A DNA stretch of 64,000 nt from Pelagibacter sp047722505 (GTDB lineage Bacteria; Pseudomonadota; Alphaproteobacteria; Pelagibacterales; Pelagibacteraceae). Where the stretch lies: assembly GCF_047722505.1 (NCBI RefSeq), contig NZ_CP159814.1:682001-746000 (forward strand). Direction: 5' to 3'. Within the stretch, counting starts at the first letter, position 1; each line of letters opens with the position of its first letter. The position numbers were made by a program, and so were the translations under genes. Of the stretch, positions 59,797 to 64,000 are shown piece by piece. A model generated the notes under the pieces. That model did no database searches. It was not told where the DNA came from and saw nothing but the letters and a program-made list of their open reading frames with translations.

Positions 59797-62700
59797 TAGC
59801 TTTTAGTTTTTTTGCCTAAAAAATCAAGCCAGCTTATCCATTCTTTTTTGTAAACATGATCTGGGTGCCCAGGAATGGTTAGAGGCCGTTTAGTCTTGGA
59901 GTAAATTTGCCAATCTTGTAATGACTTCAGATTTAATCTTTTCACTATTTTTTTTGCTTCAGAAAATTTAACAAATTCCCTAATTTTCTCATTGGCAGGG
60001 TTAGATGATAAAAATATTGGCCAAGACTTCCATTGTTTTTTATAAAAATAGCTAGGTGAATAAGGCATTTGTTTAGGAAATTTATTATTTCTATGATTTT
60101 CTGCAAATTCTTTAGCAGACTTTATATTATGTTTTTTAATTATTTTTTTTGCCTGGTTATATCCAAAGTATTGATGTGCCCCAATAAAGTCTTTGAAATT
60201 CACCCATCCTTTACCTTTATAAAATCTTTCAGGTTTTAAAGGAATTGTGTCAGGGATAATATTATTTAGTTTTTTCTTTTTAAACTCTTTTTTATCTTTA
60301 ACTCCTAAAGATTGAATTAAAGATTTTGCTCTTTTAAAACTAATATATTTATTATTGATTTTTTGTGTTGAAATAATTTCTTTACCAATGAAGTCCTGCC
60401 AACCTTTCCATCCTTTATTTTTATAATTTTTTGATGGATTTATTGGTATTTGATTTTGAAATTTTTTTTTAATTATTTTTCTATAATCTGTTAAAGAAGA
60501 AATTTTTTTTGATGATAGTAATTTTTTTGCATCATCATAATTAATATATTTGATTTGATTTGAAGATAAAATGCCTGTACTTAAGAAATCACCCCAAGAA
60601 ACCCATCCAGAGTTTTCATAAGTTTTATAAGGTTTGGGGGGTATCCTGGTTGAAATAATCTTACTTTTTCTTTTTTCTCTAAAATCTGATGCAGATTTAA
60701 TTTTTAGTTTTTTCAGATATATTTTTGCTTCTTCATAATTAAAGTAATTTCTATCTTTTATTGTAACAAACCCCGTTCCCAAGAAATCATGCCAGCTCTT
60801 CCATCCTTTTTCTTTATAATGATTTTGTGGTGCTGATGGTATATTTGAAGGATGTTTTCCCAGTTTAACATATTCACTAAAATCTAAAACTTTTTTAAAC
60901 TTTAATTTGTGAATTACTTTTTTGGCATCTTCATAATTTAAAAAATTTTTAAATTGATCTGCAATTCTTTCGTGCCCTAAATAATCTCCCCACGATACCC
61001 ACGTCTCTCGTTTGGTATAATAGCCAGCTGGATAGGTTGATAAATTATATTTTTTAAAAAAAGCTAATTTTTTTCTTGCATAATCTCGATGTTCATTTTG
61101 GGAATATAATTTAAGTTTTTGAATTATTTTTTTTGCATTGTTATAATCAAGAAATTCCTTTTCATGTTGATATCCTGTCCCTAAAAAATCACCCCATCCA
61201 TTCCATCCTTTATATTTATAAATTCTATTTGGGTTTCTTGGAAAATCTTTAGGTAATTTTTTTTGTGAATATAACCCTTCATAATCACGAAGATTCTTTA
61301 ATTCTAGTTTAACAATATAATTTTTTGCATCATTAAAATTTCTCCAATTTTCCCTGGAAACTTTATCCCAAACTTTTAATTTAATAGCTTTATCAAATTC
61401 TTCTGCTTCAACCTTGTACAAACTATTAACTGAAGTTATTCCATCTACAGGAGAGCCACCTCTAGGTTTTTTTCCTTCAGAAATTACTCTTAAATATTCA
61501 ACAATTCTTGTATCTGTTGTTGCTAAAGCTCTAACGGTTATTGCTACATCATCAAACCCTTGTTCTTCTGCAGCTTCATTAAAGTCAGCCCCATCTGGAA
61601 TAAATATTGGAATTAGAATGTAGCCAAACTTTTTACCTTTTGATAATCGAAGAGCACGTCCAGCAGCTTGAACAATATCAACCTTACTTCTCTTTGGGTC
61701 AGTAAACACCACACAATCAATTGCAGGTAAATCCACACCTTCTGTTAAACACCTAGCATTAGTCATTAACCCTTCACCTTCAGCAAAGTTTCTCATTTGA
61801 ATTGCTCTATCTGATGTTGGCATATCTCCTCGAACGTGGAAGGATTTTAACTTTCCATATGATGGAAAAATCTTTGTAATTAGATCTTGTTGTACTCTAA
61901 AGTTATCAGCTCTTCTTATTGATCTATGGAACGATATAGCATTCTTAATCTTAAGTTTTTTGATAGCTTTTCTTAAGGCAATGGCTGTTGCAAACTCTCT
62001 TGCTGTAATATCTTTTAATATCTTTTTAACCTCTAGGTATTTATTAGATTCATATATTTCCTGAATTTCTGGTGTTGTTATTCCAAAGGTAATAATTTTA
62101 TAATCAGAAATAATAGGTGGGTTTGAGTTAATTGCTTCCTTAAAACTTAATTCATAAATTAATGATCCATAATCTCTAGGATCATCCATAGATAAAAACT
62201 CATCGCTATCCCCTCTAAACAATCTTTCAGTTGCAGTCATAAAGATACGTTTTTTTATCTTTATATTCTTTTGGTGTAACAGATGAGCCATCTCTTTAGT
62301 TTTGGAGCCAACAGTTTTGTGAGCTTCATCCATTATACCAAGGTCATAAGTAAAACCTTTTGATCCCTTTGCTGTCGCTCTTCCAGATTGGTAGGTAGTG
62401 AACACTACTTTTATCTTTGATGTCTTTTTCTTTAGAAATTGTTTAATTAAACTTGGATCTGTATCAACTTTAATACCAAGATCAGCAGTATCAGTTACAT
62501 AGTCGTCTTGTTCACCTTTAACAGTTCCATCACTACATACACAAAACCATTCAGGTTCAATTCCATTGATTAAAAACTCTCTAGTCCAAACTTTTAAAGT
62601 TTGTTGTAAAAGAGCTAAACTTGGAACGGCAACTAATATTGATTTAAGTCCCATTTGTTTTGCTATCCAAAATGCAGTTAAACTTTTACCCGTTCCACAA

Positions 62701-63329
62701 GGCATAATAATTTTACCTCGTTCATTAGATTTAAAGTGTTTGATAGTTTTTTTAATAGCAACAACTTGATGAAGCCTAGGTTTTAAAATAGTTGGTTTAT
62801 AAACTTTGCCAACTGCTTTTGCTTTTATTTGAGTAAATAAATCCCCATCATCTAAAGCAAGCCAAGTTTCTAATGTTTCAAAACCAATACTCTTTAATAA
62901 CTTTATCTTCTTTGGAGGTTTGTTGACTGTTGCACAAACAATTGCGTGGGTAATGTTATTACAATACGTAAAAGCTAAGTTATTAAAAGTAGATAGATCT
63001 CCCTTAACAGTTAATGTTTCATTAGGGTTAGATCTATATTTACATTGAATGGCCCAATACTCTTTATCAAAAGTTTCAGCTATTAAATCAATACCTTCAT
63101 CCGTATTAGGTAAATTTAGTTTCTTTTTGATGTTATTTGGTACTTCATTAAGTAAATAAACTTTTCTTAATTTAGATTTGTAATGAGGTGCGGTTTCTAA
63201 ATAAAGTTTAGTTAAATATTCAAAGATATCACCTGCTAATTTTGAACGTTTAGATTTAGTAAAGCTTTCTAGAGTCTTGTTTAAATCTTTCCATGATTTG
63301 GCATTTTGAATAATTTTTTTAATATTCAT
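59796..63329 (-). CDS. Nuclease-helicase with eight C-terminal integrase-type repeats
   Basis: The 1177 residues divide into three parts. Residues about 30-160 form an Mrr-like PD-(D/E)XK nuclease (GID at 79-81, QCK at 95-97). Residues about 185-615 are an SF2 helicase: Walker A PCGTGKS (210-216), DEAH (334-337), TAT (365-367), and motif VI QAAGRALR (554-561). Residues about 655-1172 hold eight repeats of some 58-68 residues, each ending in GW..W.DFLG or a variant (708, 776, 842, 908, 973, 1041, 1099, 1163). The repeats resemble the phage-integrase repeat unit. No methyltransferase lies nearby. A DNA-restriction or island-maintenance role is inferred. It directly follows the 208 aa gene (no gap). 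Confidence 0.88.
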   Translation of the reverse strand: MNIKKIIQNAKSWKDLNKTLESFTKSKRSKLAGDIFEYLTKLYLETAPHYKSKLRKVYLLNEVPNNIKKKLNLPNTDEGIDLIAETFDKEYWAIQCKYRSNPNETLTVKGDLSTFNNLAFTYCNNITHAIVCATVNKPPKKIKLLKSIGFETLETWLALDDGDLFTQIKAKAVGKVYKPTILKPRLHQVVAIKKTIKHFKSNERGKIIMPCGTGKSLTAFWIAKQMGLKSILVAVPSLALLQQTLKVWTREFLINGIEPEWFCVCSDGTVKGEQDDYVTDTADLGIKVDTDPSLIKQFLKKKTSKIKVVFTTYQSGRATAKGSKGFTYDLGIMDEAHKTVGSKTKEMAHLLHQKNIKIKKRIFMTATERLFRGDSDEFLSMDDPRDYGSLIYELSFKEAINSNPPIISDYKIITFGITTPEIQEIYESNKYLEVKKILKDITAREFATAIALRKAIKKLKIKNAISFHRSIRRADNFRVQQDLITKIFPSYGKLKSFHVRGDMPTSDRAIQMRNFAEGEGLMTNARCLTEGVDLPAIDCVVFTDPKRSKVDIVQAAGRALRLSKGKKFGYILIPIFIPDGADFNEAAEEQGFDDVAITVRALATTDTRIVEYLRVISEGKKPRGGSPVDGITSVNSLYKVEAEEFDKAIKLKVWDKVSRENWRNFNDAKNYIVKLELKNLRDYEGLYSQKKLPKDFPRNPNRIYKYKGWNGWGDFLGTGYQHEKEFLDYNNAKKIIQKLKLYSQNEHRDYARKKLAFFKKYNLSTYPAGYYTKRETWVSWGDYLGHERIADQFKNFLNYEDAKKVIHKLKFKKVLDFSEYVKLGKHPSNIPSAPQNHYKEKGWKSWHDFLGTGFVTIKDRNYFNYEEAKIYLKKLKIKSASDFREKRKSKIISTRIPPKPYKTYENSGWVSWGDFLSTGILSSNQIKYINYDDAKKLLSSKKISSLTDYRKIIKKKFQNQIPINPSKNYKNKGWKGWQDFIGKEIISTQKINNKYISFKRAKSLIQSLGVKDKKEFKKKKLNNIIPDTIPLKPERFYKGKGWVNFKDFIGAHQYFGYNQAKKIIKKHNIKSAKEFAENHRNNKFPKQMPYSPSYFYKKQWKSWPIFLSSNPANEKIREFVKFSEAKKIVKRLNLKSLQDWQIYSKTKRPLTIPGHPDHVYKKEWISWLDFLGKKTKS

Positions 63330-63956
63330 TTAATTTTCGATTTCTCTAAAAGGTATATCTAAATCAAAATAATCGGAGACCATGAATAAAAATATATCTT
63401 CATCTATGGATATATCTATTTCTTTATTTTTAAACCAGCCTGTTTTTTTCGTAAAATGGAATTTTTTATACGATCTCCAAATCTGAAATTGTTTTGGATC
63501 AAATGAAGCAAAATCTTTGCCATTTTTTCTAACTGAACCATCTTTTAAAATTTCATAACTATTGTTTAGAAGCCCGTTTGCTTTATACTTAAATAGTACG
63601 ACTTTAGTTCCAGTTTCTGTGTAAGTTTTAAATCTTTGTTCAGCTGTTTTACTCTCTAAGAATTTAGAAAATAAAATAATATTCTGCAATTGTAATTCTT
63701 TATTTTTTCTTTTAAATCCAAATCTTTGATAGGCCAATTTAATTTTAATTTTCTTATTATCTTTATCAAATACTGTTAAAATAGAATTCACGGTTGTTGG
63801 CATTGGTATTAAATTCAAGGTCATCTTTTGAATACTTGAGTAAATCCTTATTGATTTTATTTTATCGTAATGAAATATTTTATCTTTAAATTTGAAAGAT
63901 TTTTCATCAATTGATATCCCATCTGGTAATTGATCTACTGCTGGTAATTGCCCCAT
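63330..63956 (-). CDS. Hypothetical protein heading the nuclease-helicase operon
   Basis: The 208-residue protein is soluble by sequence. Residues about 13-80 alternate beta-type stretches (ISIDEKSFKFKDKIFHYDKI, then SIRIYSS and SILTVFDKD), which resembles a bacterial PH-like domain. A second part has LFKYKANGLLNNSYEILKDG and ends with DYFDLDIPFREIEN. No catalytic motif is evident. Its TAA is followed at once by the helicase ATG. The 44 bp upstream to the window edge hold no recognisable feature. Confidence 0.75.
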   Translation of the reverse strand: MGQLPAVDQLPDGISIDEKSFKFKDKIFHYDKIKSIRIYSSIQKMTLNLIPMPTTVNSILTVFDKDNKKIKIKLAYQRFGFKRKNKELQLQNIILFSKFLESKTAEQRFKTYTETGTKVVLFKYKANGLLNNSYEILKDGSVRKNGKDFASFDPKQFQIWRSYKKFHFTKKTGWFKNKEIDISIDEDIFLFMVSDYFDLDIPFREIEN

Positions 63957-64000
63957 ATTACTTAAAAAAGTTTTTTCATTTAATAATCTGCATAACTATG

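Noticed and set aside
1..64000. CRISPR arrays, insertion sequences and rRNA genes
   Set aside because: No regularly spaced identical repeats, transposase frames with flanking inverted repeats, or rRNA sequence were seen on reading through.

Overview
This looks like the chromosome of a SAR11-clade alphaproteobacterium (Pelagibacterales). The DNA is very AT-rich, genes are packed with gaps of a few bases or 1-20 base overlaps, the gatCAB, pyrB, topA and ribosomal genes are alphaproteobacterial in type, and a DMSP demethylase (dmdA) of the marine bacterioplankton kind is present. The assignment is inferred from gene content and style; no search was run.

Layout. (1) 1-1001: the 5' part of a nuclease-helicase gene that runs off the left edge, then a non-coding stretch with two sets of 10-11 bp tandem repeats and a tRNA-Leu-like fragment. 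(2) 1002-16750: housekeeping genes: gatBAC, ruvX, pyrB with an inactive dihydroorotase-like partner, plsY, topA, a small lipoprotein, a RidA-type protein, ugd, galU, panC, mgtE, lipB, rluC. (3) 16775-45525: one almost unbroken block on the minus strand. Read in the direction of transcription it is tRNA-Tyr, tRNA-Gly, tuf, tRNA-Trp, secE, nusG, rplKAJL, rpoBC, then from an internal promoter rpsL, rpsG, fusA and the S10, spc and alpha operons through secY, adk, rpsM, rpsK, rpoA, rplQ. (4) rlmB and a complete tRNA-Thr(TGT). (5) 46461-51181: a 4.7 kb insertion bounded by a perfect 49 bp copy of the 3' end of that tRNA-Thr. It has 22 bp repeats at both ends and carries a SxtJ-like, a DUF5989/SxtK-like and a NodU/CmcH-type carbamoyltransferase gene, a 53-codon ORF, and a convergent membrane-anchored SGNH protein gene, but no integrase. 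(6) 51186-58284: NAD kinase, tRNA-Leu(TAA), nrdAB with putative NrdR boxes, a phosphohexomutase, a small exported Cys-rich protein, and dmdA. (7) 58306-63956: an accessory region on the minus strand. A tightly coupled trio (unknown 208 aa protein, 1177 aa nuclease/helicase with eight C-terminal GW..W.DFLG repeats, unknown 113 aa protein) is followed by two further unknown genes.

How the genes work together. The central block is the growth-rate machinery of the cell: translation, transcription and Sec export. The insertion reads as a compact O-carbamoylation cassette that probably decorates a cell-surface or small-molecule substrate, delivered by site-specific recombination at a tRNA. The two related nuclease-helicases at opposite ends of the window, both in accessory contexts, are the best candidates for an undescribed defence-like or DNA-processing system.
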